From positions 1 to 64,000 of the forward strand of contig NZ_NOIH01000006.1 in assembly GCF_002245655.1 (NCBI RefSeq): a DNA stretch of 64,000 nucleotides. The letters run 5' to 3'. Positions 31,299-40,600 of the stretch are shown here, in pieces. Source of the stretch: Thauera propionica. GTDB lineage: Bacteria; Pseudomonadota; Gammaproteobacteria; Burkholderiales; Rhodocyclaceae. The notes under the pieces are model-generated. The model searched no databases. It worked only from the letters and a program-made list of their open reading frames with translations, and was not told where the DNA came from. A program made the position numbers and the translations under genes. The first letter of the stretch is position 1. Every line of letters starts with the position of its first letter.

Positions 31299-31857
31299 GC
31301 CCTGCGACCTCGCTGAGGTTGGTGAAGTCCACGCCGAGCTTCTGCATCGCTGCGGCCAGGCGTTCTTCGGGGGGCAGGTCGAAGACGATGGCCATGTCGG
31401 CCGGCACGGTCAGCCAGGCGTTGTCCATCAGCTCCTGTTCGAGCTGGCCCGCGGCCCAGCCGGCATAGCCGAGCGTCACCAGCATGTCCCTTGGTTCGCC
31501 GTGGGCGCCGATGGCCTGCAGCACGTCGCGGCTGCTGGTAAGTCCGACGTCTTCGCTGACCTTCAGCGTCGAATGCCAGTCACCGACCGGGCGGTGCAGC
31601 ACGAAGCCGCGGTCGGTCTGCACCGGGCCGCCGAAATAGACCGGCTGGGCTTCGAAGCCATCAGCCTCGAGTGGCACCTCGATGCGTTCGAACAGCGTGG
31701 CCAGCGTCATGTCGATCGGGCGGTTCACGATGATGCCGAGCGCGCCCTGCTCGTTGTGCTCGGCGATGTAGGTCAGCGTGCGCGCGAAATGAGGATCGGC
31801 CATGTTGGGCATGGCGATCAGGAAGTGATGCGTGAAGTTGGCCGTGGGAGTTTCCAT
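31291..31857 (-). CDS. yqgE: YqgE/AlgH family protein (DUF179), 188 aa
   Basis: Family signature [36 protein letters not shown] at residues about 12-46. Then [16 protein letters not shown] and [29 protein letters not shown]. Function is unknown; AlgH was once linked to alginate regulation. The start at 31857 (METPTANF) is preferred to the codon three residues upstream. First gene of the ruvX-pyrR-pyrB set and divergent from phrB over 136 bp. Confidence 0.93.
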   Translation of the reverse strand: METPTANFTHHFLIAMPNMADPHFARTLTYIAEHNEQGALGIIVNRPIDMTLATLFERIEVPLEADGFEAQPVYFGGPVQTDRGFVLHRPVGDWHSTLKVSEDVGLTSSRDVLQAIGAHGEPRDMLVTLGYAGWAAGQLEQELMDNAWLTVPADMAIVFDLPPEERLAAAMQKLGVDFTNLSEVAGHA

Positions 31858-31975
31858 GCACGGCATTTTACGCCGATCGTCGGGGTTCTTGGCGCCGGCG
31901 CGCTGTCACGATGGGCGCAGGCTCAAACGCCGGGCTCAACCCCACGTACCTGCGGATGCGCCATAATGTGCCAAC

Positions 31976-31990
31976 TTTGTCCAGGACAAA
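31976..31990. promoter_or_regulatory. 15-bp palindrome directly before the photolyase start
   Basis: TTTGTCC-A-GGACAAA is a perfect dyad ending 3 bases before the phrB ATG and containing its AGGA ribosome-binding site. A CATAAT hexamer (31962-31967) just upstream may be a -10 box. It could be an operator or an mRNA hairpin that hides the ribosome-binding site. Confidence 0.45.
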
Positions 31991-31993
31991 ACC

Positions 31994-33433
31994 ATGCCCT
32001 CAGCCCTTGTCTGGTTTCGCCGCGACCTGCGCAGTTTCGACCATGCCGCGCTCCATCACGCGCTGCGTTTCGCCGAGCGCGTGCATTGCGCCTTCGTCTT
32101 CGACACCGCCATCCTCGATGTGCTGCCTTCGCGCCGCGACCGCCGGGTCGAGTTCATCCATGCAAGCGTGGCCGAACTGGATGTGGCCCTCGAGGCGATG
32201 GCACGGGTGGCAGGGGTGCCGGGTGCCGGACTCATCGTGCGCCATGGTCATGCCGAGGACGAGATCCCGCGCCTGGCACGCGAACTCGGCGTCGACAAGG
32301 TCTTCGCCAACCGCGACTACGAGCCGGACGCGATCGTGCGCGACAGCCGCGTGGCGCAGGCGCTGGCCGGGGAGGGCATCGGCTATGATGATTTCAAGGA
32401 CCAGGTGATCTTCGAACGTGACGAGGTGCTGACCCAGGCAGGCAAGCCCTTCAGCGTATTCACGCCCTACAAGAATGCCTGGTTGAAGGCCGTGGATGCG
32501 GCCCAGCTCAAGTCCTGGCCGGTGGAAGAGTACGCTGCGCATCTCGCCCCCAAGCCGGTGGGCGAGAGCCTGCCCGGCCTGGCCGACATCGGCTTCGAGC
32601 CCACCAATCTCGGCGAACTTCAGATGCCGGTCGGCATGAGCGGCGGCAAGCGCCTGTTCGAGGACTTCGCCGCACGCATCGGCCGCTACAAGCGTGCGCG
32701 CGACTTCCCGGCGGTGAAGGGTGTCAGCTACCTGTCGACGCACCTGCGCTTCGGCACCGTGTCGATCCGCCAGCTCGCCGCCCATGCCCGTGCGCACGGC
32801 GGCGAGGGGGCGGAGACCTGGCTGTCGGAGCTGATCTGGCGCGACTTCTACCACCAGATCCTGTGGCACCACCCGCAGGTGGTCGAACGCGCCTTCCGTC
32901 CCGAGTACGACGCGGTGAAGTGGGACGACGCGCCGGCGCTCTTCGCCGCCTGGTGCGAGGCGCGCACCGGCTATCCGATCGTGGATGCCGCGATGCGTCA
33001 GCTGAACCAGACCGGCTGGATGCACAACCGCCTACGCATGATCGTTGCCTCGTTCCTGACCAAGGACCTGGGCATCGACTGGCGCCTGGGCGAGCGCTAC
33101 TTCGCCACCCACCTCAACGACTACGACCTCGCCGCCAACAACGGCGGCTGGCAGTGGGCGGCTTCCACCGGCTGCGACGCGCAGCCCTACTTCCGCATCT
33201 TCAATCCGGTGACGCAGTCGGAGAAGTTCGATCCGGAGGGGCGCTTCATCCGCCGCTACCTGCCCGAGCTGGCGCGGGTGCCGGACAAGTTCATCCATGC
33301 GCCGTGGACCATGGGCAGCATCGACCAGACCGCGTGCCGGACGAAGATCGGCGTCGATTACCCCGGCCCCGTCGTGGATCATGCCATGGCGCGAGAGCGC
33401 ACCTTGCAGCGTTTCGGGGTGCTCAAGGGCTGA
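31994..33433 (+). CDS. phrB: Deoxyribodipyrimidine photo-lyase, 479 aa
   Basis: Light-driven repair of cyclobutane pyrimidine dimers. The N-terminal antenna-binding domain starts ALVWFRRDLRSFDHAALHHA. The C-terminal FAD domain contains TGYPIVDAAMRQLNQTGWMHNRLRMIVASFLTKDLGIDWR, LNDYDLAANNGGWQWAASTGCDAQPYFRIFNP and SEKFDPEGRFIRRYLPEL. Class I photolyase by motif and length. Starts just after a 15-bp palindrome. Transcribed alone or with the aminotransferase 61 bases downstream. Confidence 0.96.
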   Translation: MPSALVWFRRDLRSFDHAALHHALRFAERVHCAFVFDTAILDVLPSRRDRRVEFIHASVAELDVALEAMARVAGVPGAGLIVRHGHAEDEIPRLARELGVDKVFANRDYEPDAIVRDSRVAQALAGEGIGYDDFKDQVIFERDEVLTQAGKPFSVFTPYKNAWLKAVDAAQLKSWPVEEYAAHLAPKPVGESLPGLADIGFEPTNLGELQMPVGMSGGKRLFEDFAARIGRYKRARDFPAVKGVSYLSTHLRFGTVSIRQLAAHARAHGGEGAETWLSELIWRDFYHQILWHHPQVVERAFRPEYDAVKWDDAPALFAAWCEARTGYPIVDAAMRQLNQTGWMHNRLRMIVASFLTKDLGIDWRLGERYFATHLNDYDLAANNGGWQWAASTGCDAQPYFRIFNPVTQSEKFDPEGRFIRRYLPELARVPDKFIHAPWTMGSIDQTACRTKIGVDYPGPVVDHAMARERTLQRFGVLKG

Positions 33434-33494
33434 GTGCCCGCCTGCCGCGCGAATGCGGGACAATCCCTTCCGATCTCACGACCGGATTGTTCCC

Positions 33495-34658
33495 ATGAGC
33501 GACGCTGCCGCTTTCGACTTCGACCGCATCATCGACCGCCGCAGCCTGCCGAGCGAGAAATGGGGCCGCTATGCCGGTCGCGACGTGCTGCCCCTGTGGG
33601 TGGCGGACATGGATTTCGCTGCGCCGCCAACGGTCATCGAGGCCCTGCACCGACGCATCGACCACGGTGTGTTCGGCTACACCGAGGCCTGGCCGTCACT
33701 GGTGGAGGCGGTGGTCGAGGGGCTGCGGCGCGACCACGGCTGGTCGATCGAGCCCGACTGGCTGGTGTGGCTGCCCGGCGTGGTGACCGGCTTCAATCTC
33801 GCATGCGCGATCGCCGGTGAAGCGGGGGACGGCATCGTTACCGCCGCGCCGGTGTATCCGCCCTTCCTGTCCGCACCCGACAACACCGGCCGCCTGCTGC
33901 AGCGCTGCGACCTGGTGCTGGCTGATGGCCGTTGGCAATGGGATTGGGACGCGCTCGAGCGGACGGTGGATGCGCGCAGCCGGATGCTGCTGCTGTGCTC
34001 GCCACACAACCCGGTGGGGCGTGTGTTCGACAGCACGGAGCTGCGGCGGCTGGCGGATCTTGCTGCGCGCCACGACCTGCTGATCTGTTCCGACGAGATC
34101 CATTGCGGCCTTGTGCTCGACGAGGACAGACCGCATCGCCCGATCGCCGCGCTGGACGAGGCCGTGGCGAAGCGCACGATCACGCTGATGGCGCCGTCCA
34201 AGACCTGGAACATCCCCGCGCTGTACTGCGCGTTCGCCATCATTCCCGATGCCGCACTGCGCCGCCGTTACCGCCACGCGATGCGCGGGCTGATCCCGCA
34301 CGTGAACGTGCTCGGCATGGTGGCGACGGAAGCCGCATACCGCGACGGCGGAGCCTGGCGTACGGCGCTGCTCGATTACCTGCGCGGCAACCGTACTCGC
34401 GTGCTGGAAGCTGTCGCGGCGATGCCCGGATTAACGGCAACGCGGCCCGAAGCGACCTACCTGGCGTGGATCGACTGCCGCGGCATGATGGCGGCGCGCC
34501 GCGTCGAGGACCCGGCGGCCTTCTTCGAGGCGGCCGGCGTGGGCCTGTCCGACGGGCGTTATTTCGGTGCGCCGGGCTGGCTGCGGCTCAACTTCGGCTG
34601 TCCGCGGGCGACATTGGACGAGGCGCTCGCGCGCATGGCGGCAGCCCTGGTCGCCTGA
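33495..34658 (+). CDS. PatB/MalY-type PLP aminotransferase (cystathionine beta-lyase family), 387 aa
   Basis: Fold-type I PLP enzyme. FDFDRIIDRRSLPSEKWGRY and LPLWVADMDFAAPPTVIEAL at the N-terminus mark the MalY/PatB group. The PLP lysine lies in LMAPSKTWNIPAL; LLCSPHNPVGRVF and ICSDEIHCGLV complete the site, and the C-terminus has GWLRLNFGCPRATLDEAL. Likely activity is C-S beta-elimination from cystathionine or related substrates; exact substrate unknown. ATG 33495 is the family start; the longer frame begins within phrB. Confidence 0.9.
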   Translation: MSDAAAFDFDRIIDRRSLPSEKWGRYAGRDVLPLWVADMDFAAPPTVIEALHRRIDHGVFGYTEAWPSLVEAVVEGLRRDHGWSIEPDWLVWLPGVVTGFNLACAIAGEAGDGIVTAAPVYPPFLSAPDNTGRLLQRCDLVLADGRWQWDWDALERTVDARSRMLLLCSPHNPVGRVFDSTELRRLADLAARHDLLICSDEIHCGLVLDEDRPHRPIAALDEAVAKRTITLMAPSKTWNIPALYCAFAIIPDAALRRRYRHAMRGLIPHVNVLGMVATEAAYRDGGAWRTALLDYLRGNRTRVLEAVAAMPGLTATRPEATYLAWIDCRGMMAARRVEDPAAFFEAAGVGLSDGRYFGAPGWLRLNFGCPRATLDEALARMAAALVA

Positions 34659-34707
34659 CGTCGGTGGTCTGACGTCGGTGGCCTGAAACGGGCTGCCTGA
34701 AAGAAAA

Positions 34708-34744
34708 CGCCCCGGCCCGCCTGCATGCGGCGGAAACCGGGGCG
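34708..34744. terminator. Hairpin between convergent aminotransferase and pilL genes
   Basis: CGCCCCGG pairs with CCGGGGCG, with an inner GCC/GGC region, preceded by AAGAAAA, which would be U-rich on the minus-strand transcript. It probably terminates pilL transcription. Confidence 0.7.
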
Positions 34745-34760
34745 TCTGCCGCGGTGCAGC

Positions 34761-37700
34761 TCAGGCTGCGGCGGTCTCGGGCCGGGTGTAGCCGGCCAGC
34801 AGGGCCAGCAGCTCCTCTTCCTGGTACGGCTTGCCCAGATAGTGGTTGGCGCCCACTTCCTCCGCGTAGCGGCGGTGCTTGTCCGCCAGGCGCGAGGTGA
34901 TCATGATCACCGGGACCTGGCGGGTGCGGGCATCGGCGCGGATGTTGCGGACCAGATCGAAGCCGTCCATGCGCGGCATCTCGATATCCGACAGGACCAC
35001 GTCGGGGACCATGTCGACCAGTTGCTCCAGCGCATCCACGCCGTCCTTGGCCGTGATCACGCGGTAGCCCTCGCGTTCGAGCAGGCGGCCGGTGATGCGG
35101 CGCACCGTCAGCGAATCGTCGACCACCATGACCGTCGGCTGGTGCACCGCGACCGGCGGCGCTTCGGCGACGATGCGCGCCTCGTCCGTTTCGGTGCCGC
35201 TGTCGAGGCTGCGGCTGGCAAGGGCGACCGGGTTCAGGATCAGCGCGATCTCGCCGTCGGCGAGCACCGTGGCGCCGGTCATGCCGACGATGCGGGTGAG
35301 CTGCGGTCCGGCGTTCTTGACCACGATTTCCTGGTTGCCGCGCATGCTGTCCACATGCAGTGCCAGGGTCTGCGCGCCGGCACGCAGCAGCAGCAGCCAG
35401 TTGTAGCGCTGCTCTTCGGGCAGGCTCGCGCGGTCGCCGAGCAGGCGCGGCAGGTAGCGGTAGGCATAATGCTGGCCCTGCCACTCGATACCGCGTTCGT
35501 CCTGAACGCGCTTGAGCGCATCGGGCTTGAGCTCCATCGCCTGCGCGACCATGTTCGACGGAATCGCCCAAGTGCGGCCGCTGGCCTTCACGAGCAGCGC
35601 CTGAGTCACCGCGAGCGTCAGCGGCAGGTAGATGCGGAAGTTCGTCCCCTGACCGGCGGTGCTGGCGACGTCGATGCGCCCGCCCAGTGACGCGGTCTGC
35701 GCCTTCACCACGTCCATGCCGACCCCGCGGCCGGACACGGCCGACAGCTGGCCGGCCGTGCTGAAGCCGGACAGGAAGATCAGGTTGGTCAGGCGCTTGG
35801 TGTCCGGGTGCTCGTCGGGCCCGATCAGCCCGTTCTTGCGCGCGCGCTCGGCGATGCGCTCGAAATTGAGGCCACTGCCGTCATCCTGCAGGTCGATGGC
35901 GATTTCGTTGCCTTCCTGCGTGACCGTCAGCACGATCTGGCCGGTTTCGGGCTTGCCTGCAGCCGTACGGTCGGCCGGGCTCTCGATGCCGTGTGCCACC
36001 GCGTTACGCAGCAGGTGCTCGAGCGGTGCGGCCATCTGTTCCAGCACGCTGCGGTCGATCTCGATGCGGCCGCCGCGCAGGTCGAGGCTGGCACGCTTGC
36101 CGAGCTCCTTCGCGCTCTGGCGCACGACGCGATACAGGCGGTCGGCCAGGCTGTCGAAAGGCAGCATGCGCACGCGCATCAGCCCCTGTTGCAGCTCGCG
36201 GGTGGTGCGGCCCTGACCGTTCAGGGCGAGGTCGGCGCCGTCCAGGTTGTGCAGCAGGGTCTGCTGCACGGTGGTCACGTCGTTCACGCTCTCGGCCATC
36301 ATCCGCGTGAGTTCCTGGAGTCGCGTGTAGCGGTCCATCTCGAGCGGGTCGAACTCGGCGTGATGCGATTCGGCCTGGGCGATACGCGACTGCATCTGCA
36401 CTTCGGCCTGGATCTCGACCTCGCGCAACTGGTTGCGCAGGCGGATCACGTTCTCGGTCAGGTCGAGCAGCGAGCGGCGCAGCGTGCGCAGCTCGCCTTC
36501 GATGCGGGTGCGCGCAATGCCGATTTCGCCGGCTTCGTTGACGAAACGGTCGACCTGTTCGGCGCGTACACGCAGCGTCGCCGAAGCGATTGCTTCGCCT
36601 TCTGCCGCCACTTCGCCGGTGACGGTGGCGACCGCCGCCGCCGTTGCAGCGGCGGGGGCTGTGGCGCTTTCGCCAGCAGCGGCCTGCTCGGCGCCGGGCG
36701 CGGGCAGGCCCGCCAGCCCATCGATCATCTGTTCGCACAGGTCGAGGCCGAAGGCGAGGTCTTCGAACAGCGTGCCCGGGCCGGCCTTGTCGGCCAGTCC
36801 GTCCTCCAGCCGGGATTCGAGCTGATGGAGGTGGCTGCCCAGCGCCATCGCACCGGCCATGCGCGCGCTGCCCTTGAGGGAGTGCAACTGGCGCGCGATG
36901 GTCGTCGGGTACTGCGTTGCATCCGGCGCCGCATGCCAGGCCCGGACGGCGGCATGCAGCTGGCCCATGAGCTCGGCCGCTTCCTCAAGGAAGATCGGCA
37001 GCAGCTGGGTGTCGATTTCGTCCTGCGGAACGGGCAGCAGATCGGCTGGGGGCGCGCTCGGCGCTGCGGCAGACGTTGCGGGTGCCAGTTCGCCCGGCTC
37101 CGCCGTGGCTGCGACTGCCTGCGCTTCGGCGAGCGGCTCTTCTGCGAGCGGCTCTTCTGCCATGACAGGCATCGGACTGGGCGCCGGGACGTGGCAGCTC
37201 GCATTGAGTTCGGCGACAAGCGTGCCCGAGGCCTCGGGAACGGCTCGCAGCGCGACTTCGGCCAGCATGCCCTGCAGCGCGGTCTGGGCCCTGCGCAGCA
37301 CCGCGAGTTCGTCACGCTGGGGCGCGCGCCCCTGCTCGCGCAGGCGCTCGATTGCATGTTCGAGGGCGCGGCCCAGCTCGTGCGGTGCGTTGAAGCCCGC
37401 CGTGCCCGAGATGCCGGCCAGCGTGTGCGCGGCGCGCATGGCCGACTCCGTCGGCTGTGCGTCGGTGTGCTGGGACAGGCGCTCGAAGTCCTGTGCGAGC
37501 GTCGCCAGGTGCTGGCGGGCCTCGGACTGGTACAGTTCGTAGAGGGCAGGCGAGATCTCGATATCGCCGATCCGCAAGGTCTCGGCGGCTGGCGTCGCTG
37601 CGGCACTCTCCGTCTCTACCTCGACGGACGGCGTGGGCGCCTCAGCGGGTTCCGGTATCGCCTCGAACTCGACCACGGTTTCCGCCTCGGCCCAGGCTTC

Positions 37701-40574
37701 GGGTTCGATTGCGGCTTCGGCTTCGAGGCCGACTTCGCCTTCTACCGCGATCGGTGGGATGGTCTCTTCCTGGGCGGTCTCGGGCTGCTGCGCCTCGACT
37801 TCCAGCGCCTCGAACGGCTCAAGGACTTCCTCGGCCGGCTCGAGCTCTTCGGCGGCCGGCAGTTCGGCTTCGATGACCTCGTCCGGCGGCAGCGCGACAT
37901 CGACGGCGGCGATCTCCGGCGCCTCGAGTTCGATCGACTCGATCGTCGGTGCTTCTGGCTCGGCGGTGGTCGATGCCACTCCTGCCACGGCGGGTTCCGG
38001 TACTGCGCCGAAGTCGATCTCGGCGACGCCGGCGCTTTCGGGTTCCGGCTGCGCTTCCTGTTCGTCGAGGAAGGAGGCGTCCAGTTCCAGCAGGGTTTCG
38101 TCGTGCAGCGGCAGGATCTCGCCCGTCTCGGAAAGATCGAGGTTCGGGAATTGCGGCCACGCTTCGTCGGTGACGCTCGCTGCGGCGGCCATTTCCGGCT
38201 GCGCTGCCGGGGCGGCGAAGACTTCGCCCGGTTCCAGGGTCGCGGCATCACTGCTGCGCAGGCGTTCGGCCTCGCTCAGCACGGTGCTTGCGTCGGGTTG
38301 TCCGCAGCCGGTCTGCAGATGCTCGACCCACGCGGAGAAGACCTGATGCGCGGCATCGACAAGGTGCAGCAATGCCGGGGTGACGGGCCATTCGAGCTGC
38401 AGCCAGCGGTTCATGGTCTGTTCCAGCCCCCACGCCGCCTCGCCAAGCGCGCTGAGCCCCACCATGCGGCCACTGCCCTTGAGGGTATGGAAGCCACGGC
38501 GGATCGTGGTCAGATGCTCGCTGTCCTGCGGCGCACTGCGCGCAAGCTCGAGGTGCTCACGGATGGTGGCGAGGACCTCGGTCGCTTCTTCAATGAAGAT
38601 CTCCAGCAGTTCGGCGTCGATCTCGGCGTCGCTTTCCGGCAGGACGGCCGCAGCCGCAGGCGCGGGGGCTATGGGCTGGGGCGCCGGTGCGGTCTCCACG
38701 GCGAGGTCTTCGAGCTCTTCCAGTTCCTCGACGAACAGCGATTCGATCGCCTCGGCCGGCTCCGTCGTGGGTTCCGCCGCGATCTCGGGCGTGCCGGCGG
38801 CAACTTCGAGCGGTTGCGCCGGCTCGATCGGCACTTGCACGGCGCCGACCTCGGTCTGGGGCTCGAGCGCGGGTGCGAACTCGGGTTCCGGTTCGGCCGC
38901 TTCGGCCTCCGTGCGGCGGCGTTCGGGGTGCAGGAAGTCCTCGAGCCGGGCGGCGCCAAGCGGCAGGGCGTCGAGGTAGAAGCCCAGTGCCGACAGCTGG
39001 TGCGCCAGGGTCTCGAACTCCGCGGGGTCCGCTTCGGTCGGTGCGCTGGCGAGACTGGCGATACGGGTCGCGGCGTCACGCACGAGGCTCAGGGCCTCGG
39101 TCTCCCCGAGCATGCTCAGCGCGCCGACGACCTGCTGCAGCGGCTGGTGCAGTTGCGCGAGGGACTCATGCTTGTTCTGGTTGCGGAAGTAGTCGTCCAG
39201 AGTCTGCTCGACCTGCGCCAGGCTCGATCGCATTTCGCGGCAGAGCTGGGTGATCGCATCCTTCTCCTGGCTCTCGCGGGCATGCAGCAGGCCGTGCCCG
39301 GCCGTCTCCGCCGGGGGCAGCTCACCGCGCTGCAGCGCTTCCAGGCGCGCGAGGCGCAGGTTCATCTGTTCGGCAAGCGCAACGTCGGTGAAACGCTGTC
39401 CGAAGTCGCTTTCGAGCAGCAGCAGGGCGGACGCAACCTCGATCGCGATGGCGTCCGAGTGCTTCAAGGGGTCGCGGCGCAGCCACTGGGCGAGATCGCT
39501 CAGACCGGCGATGAGCTGCAGGGTTGCGGGGCGCGCGAGTGCGGCGGAGGCCTGGACCAGCGCCTTCAGGTGATCGTCGAAACGGCCGAGGGCCACCGCC
39601 GTGCCTTCGCAGAAGCTGTCCCATTGCTCGCGCGCCGGGGCAAGGATCTGCTGAAGGTTCTGCAGCAGGGGGCCGAGCGGGATATCGCTGACGCGGGCGC
39701 CGGCCAAGGGCATTAGTTCATCGAGCTGCCAGCAGGCGCGGACTTCGTGCTGGTGCGCGGTGCGTGCCGGACTGCCGGCCACACGGTAGAGGATGTCGCG
39801 CAACAGTCGGTCGGGTGCCGAGGGGGCACCCTTGAGCAGACGGCGGAACTGGGCGTCGATCTGGGTGCACAGGCGTTTGACGCCAATGTCGCCAACCAGG
39901 CTGTCGTTGAGCAGGGCGTCGTAGAAGGCCAGTGCGGCCCACCACAGGCTGCGGTTGGCCGCGGAGGCCTGTACCGACTCGACATCGGCGATGGCCTCTC
40001 GCATCGCGGCGGCGCCAGCGCTGCGGCCGCGCAGCCACTCGAGCAGGCCGCGTTCAAAACGCGCACGGGCCTGACGCAGGATGGCCTGCGATGTGGCCGG
40101 ATCGCGCGCGACGGCGCTGCGGCGTGGCGGACGGCGCGACAGATCCGGATAGAACAGGTCCGCGGCGCAGGGCAGGGGCAGGCCACGCGCAGCGGCGATT
40201 TCCTCGTACAGGGGAGCCAGCCGCATGGGCTGGTCCGGTGCCCCGTGCGCGAGTTCCTCGAGGTAGTTGCCCAGGCTGTGCACGGCGCGGGTGGAGAGCG
40301 ACAGCGTCGTTTCGTCGACAGGCATCTCGCCGCGCGCCATCAGGCCGAGCAGAAGCTCGGTCGCATCGGCGAACTGGGTCAGGCCATCGAGGCCGATGAT
40401 CGACAGCGCGCCACGGACCTGATGGAGATGCGTCTGTGCAAACTGCACCTGGCCCGCGGCGTCCTCCGCGCTCCGTGCCTGGTCGAGGGCGTCCGCCGTG
40501 CGCTGCAAGGCGGCATCGATCTCGCCCTTCACCCAGGTGAGCGGGCCCAGATCCGTCTCGGTGGCTAATGTCAT
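34761..40574 (-). CDS. pilL: PilL/ChpA hybrid chemosensory histidine kinase, 1937 aa
   Basis: Central kinase of the type IV pilus chemosensory system. Several N-terminal Hpt-like regions are followed by three clear Hpt sites: FHTLKGSGRMVG (about residue 690), AHTLAGISGTAG (about 1048) and LHSLKGSARMAG (about 1230). Then come the CheA dimerisation helix, the ATPase domain (HLLRNAVAHGIESPAD near 1520, DDGSGL, SGRGVGMDVV), a CheW-like domain (about 1670-1790) and a C-terminal receiver (VMVVDDSLTVRRITGR to end, phospho-Asp in VVLSDIEMPRMDG). Long Glu/Ala/Pro-rich acidic linkers separate the Hpt domains. Last gene of pilG-H-I-J-L. Confidence 0.95.
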   Translation of the reverse strand: MTLATETDLGPLTWVKGEIDAALQRTADALDQARSAEDAAGQVQFAQTHLHQVRGALSIIGLDGLTQFADATELLLGLMARGEMPVDETTLSLSTRAVHSLGNYLEELAHGAPDQPMRLAPLYEEIAAARGLPLPCAADLFYPDLSRRPPRRSAVARDPATSQAILRQARARFERGLLEWLRGRSAGAAAMREAIADVESVQASAANRSLWWAALAFYDALLNDSLVGDIGVKRLCTQIDAQFRRLLKGAPSAPDRLLRDILYRVAGSPARTAHQHEVRACWQLDELMPLAGARVSDIPLGPLLQNLQQILAPAREQWDSFCEGTAVALGRFDDHLKALVQASAALARPATLQLIAGLSDLAQWLRRDPLKHSDAIAIEVASALLLLESDFGQRFTDVALAEQMNLRLARLEALQRGELPPAETAGHGLLHARESQEKDAITQLCREMRSSLAQVEQTLDDYFRNQNKHESLAQLHQPLQQVVGALSMLGETEALSLVRDAATRIASLASAPTEADPAEFETLAHQLSALGFYLDALPLGAARLEDFLHPERRRTEAEAAEPEPEFAPALEPQTEVGAVQVPIEPAQPLEVAAGTPEIAAEPTTEPAEAIESLFVEELEELEDLAVETAPAPQPIAPAPAAAAVLPESDAEIDAELLEIFIEEATEVLATIREHLELARSAPQDSEHLTTIRRGFHTLKGSGRMVGLSALGEAAWGLEQTMNRWLQLEWPVTPALLHLVDAAHQVFSAWVEHLQTGCGQPDASTVLSEAERLRSSDAATLEPGEVFAAPAAQPEMAAAASVTDEAWPQFPNLDLSETGEILPLHDETLLELDASFLDEQEAQPEPESAGVAEIDFGAVPEPAVAGVASTTAEPEAPTIESIELEAPEIAAVDVALPPDEVIEAELPAAEELEPAEEVLEPFEALEVEAQQPETAQEETIPPIAVEGEVGLEAEAAIEPEAWAEAETVVEFEAIPEPAEAPTPSVEVETESAAATPAAETLRIGDIEISPALYELYQSEARQHLATLAQDFERLSQHTDAQPTESAMRAAHTLAGISGTAGFNAPHELGRALEHAIERLREQGRAPQRDELAVLRRAQTALQGMLAEVALRAVPEASGTLVAELNASCHVPAPSPMPVMAEEPLAEEPLAEAQAVAATAEPGELAPATSAAAPSAPPADLLPVPQDEIDTQLLPIFLEEAAELMGQLHAAVRAWHAAPDATQYPTTIARQLHSLKGSARMAGAMALGSHLHQLESRLEDGLADKAGPGTLFEDLAFGLDLCEQMIDGLAGLPAPGAEQAAAGESATAPAAATAAAVATVTGEVAAEGEAIASATLRVRAEQVDRFVNEAGEIGIARTRIEGELRTLRRSLLDLTENVIRLRNQLREVEIQAEVQMQSRIAQAESHHAEFDPLEMDRYTRLQELTRMMAESVNDVTTVQQTLLHNLDGADLALNGQGRTTRELQQGLMRVRMLPFDSLADRLYRVVRQSAKELGKRASLDLRGGRIEIDRSVLEQMAAPLEHLLRNAVAHGIESPADRTAAGKPETGQIVLTVTQEGNEIAIDLQDDGSGLNFERIAERARKNGLIGPDEHPDTKRLTNLIFLSGFSTAGQLSAVSGRGVGMDVVKAQTASLGGRIDVASTAGQGTNFRIYLPLTLAVTQALLVKASGRTWAIPSNMVAQAMELKPDALKRVQDERGIEWQGQHYAYRYLPRLLGDRASLPEEQRYNWLLLLRAGAQTLALHVDSMRGNQEIVVKNAGPQLTRIVGMTGATVLADGEIALILNPVALASRSLDSGTETDEARIVAEAPPVAVHQPTVMVVDDSLTVRRITGRLLEREGYRVITAKDGVDALEQLVDMVPDVVLSDIEMPRMDGFDLVRNIRADARTRQVPVIMITSRLADKHRRYAEEVGANHYLGKPYQEEELLALLAGYTRPETAAA

Positions 40575-40600
40575 GACTTGATTCCCGACGATGATCGCGT

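Noticed and set aside
34655-34682. Two 14-bp copies of CTGACGTCGGTGG after the aminotransferase gene
   Set aside because: A short slippage duplication at the stop codon, with no sign of function.
35808-39716. Plus-strand open frame of 1302 codons opposite pilL
   Set aside because: Shadow of the pilL frame, with Gly/Arg-rich sequence and no family match. pilL has continuous recognisable domains.
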